A stretch of DNA of 64,000 nucleotides from the NCBI RefSeq assembly GCF_002233675.1, contig NZ_NMUQ01000001.1, forward strand, positions 1,191,212 to 1,255,211, given 5' to 3'. Below the pieces are notes generated by a model. That model was not told the origin of the DNA, made no database searches, and was given only the letters and a program-made list of their open reading frames with translations. Shown piece by piece: positions 63,924 to 64,000 of the stretch (positions are counted from its first letter, which is position 1; each line of letters starts with the position of its first letter). Origin of the DNA: Paenibacillus herberti (GTDB taxonomy: Bacteria; Bacillota; Bacilli; Paenibacillales; Paenibacillaceae). The translations under genes were made by a program, and so were the position numbers.

Positions 63924-64000
63924 TCAGCTCTTAAGCATCGTATACAGCCGCTGAATAATGAGCGCTTCCGCCCACAGCGGCAATGGCGTATCGGGCTGTT
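63924..64000 (-). CDS. 3' end of an unidentified gene (partial)
   Basis: On the minus strand a frame open to the window edge ends PLPLWAEALIIQRLYTMLKS and a TGA at 63924. Codon use resembles the neighbouring genes. Too short to assign; the rest lies outside the window. The 177 bases between the LysR stop and this gene hold nothing recognisable. Confidence 0.45.
   Translation of the reverse strand, partial: QPDTPLPLWAEALIIQRLYTMLKS

Noticed and set aside
1-64000. CRISPR arrays, tRNA or rRNA genes, prophage or toxin-antitoxin systems
   Set aside because: None seen by eye on either strand; repeats present are short and local.

Overview
The window looks like a chromosomal segment of a Paenibacillus-type Firmicute. 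The evidence is moderate to high GC in most genes, strong AGGAGG-type ribosome binding sites, TTG and GTG starts, many U-tailed terminators, a Bacillus-type FadR/EMO fatty-acid oxidation locus, and families typical of Bacillales (DUF2294, DUF5316, DUF6509, PucR). No rRNA, tRNA, CRISPR array, prophage or plasmid function was seen. This is mostly housekeeping and catabolic DNA, with one degenerate insertion sequence and several decayed genes.

Layout. 1-8.0 kb: lactonase, SDR, a frameshifted aminoglycoside-phosphotransferase-like gene, DUF3626 protein, GNAT, CGNR/ABATE regulator, DinB and a YcaQ-like protein. 8.5-18.8 kb: a complete reductive pyrimidine degradation cluster. It holds PreT/PreA dihydropyrimidine dehydrogenase, dihydropyrimidinase, an M20 ureidopropionase-type amidohydrolase, an omega-amino-acid transaminase, a CoA-acylating semialdehyde dehydrogenase, a divergent PucR regulator and an unassigned 80-residue protein at the operon end. 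Together these could take uracil to beta-alanine, malonate semialdehyde and acetyl-CoA. 18.9-25.6 kb: a thioredoxin-like lipoprotein gene broken by an in-frame TGA, then a nucleoside salvage locus (deoC, deoB, deoD, pdp, an M42 peptidase, tdk) behind a promoter with a DeoR-like inverted repeat.

25.7-33.8 kb: small membrane proteins, an HPr-like protein, a DMT transporter, a HAD hydrolase, DUF2294, a histidine-kinase-like protein without a phospho-acceptor histidine, glutaminase and a PDZ-Lon protease. 34.17-35.41 kb: an IS3-family element with a programmed-frameshift motif and a second, inactivating frameshift. 35.5-49.4 kb: fatty-acid beta-oxidation. The minus-strand arm is fadR-etfB-etfA-SDR and the plus-strand arm is fadF(EMO)-fadN-fadA-fadE-lcfA-thioesterase. 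The intergenic region carries a FadR-type operator beside a good promoter, and a cre box. Electrons from acyl-CoA dehydrogenase would pass through EtfAB to the membrane FeS protein and menaquinone.

49.6-64 kb: an NAD(P)-binding protein, a DinG-type helicase, DUF6509, an alkyltransferase-like protein (PWHR instead of PCHR), a DMT transporter under a clear FMN riboswitch, a YtkA-like lipoprotein, a Nudix remnant, a two-component system followed by a MacB/FtsX-type ABC exporter with a direct repeat in its leader, an unassigned 81-residue protein, a DMT transporter divergent from a LysR regulator, and the 3' end of a gene leaving the window. I found no clearly new biological system. The best leads are the riboswitch-controlled transporter, the HPr-like protein with an altered active site, the degenerate kinase, the small protein in the pyrimidine operon, and the set of recently broken genes.
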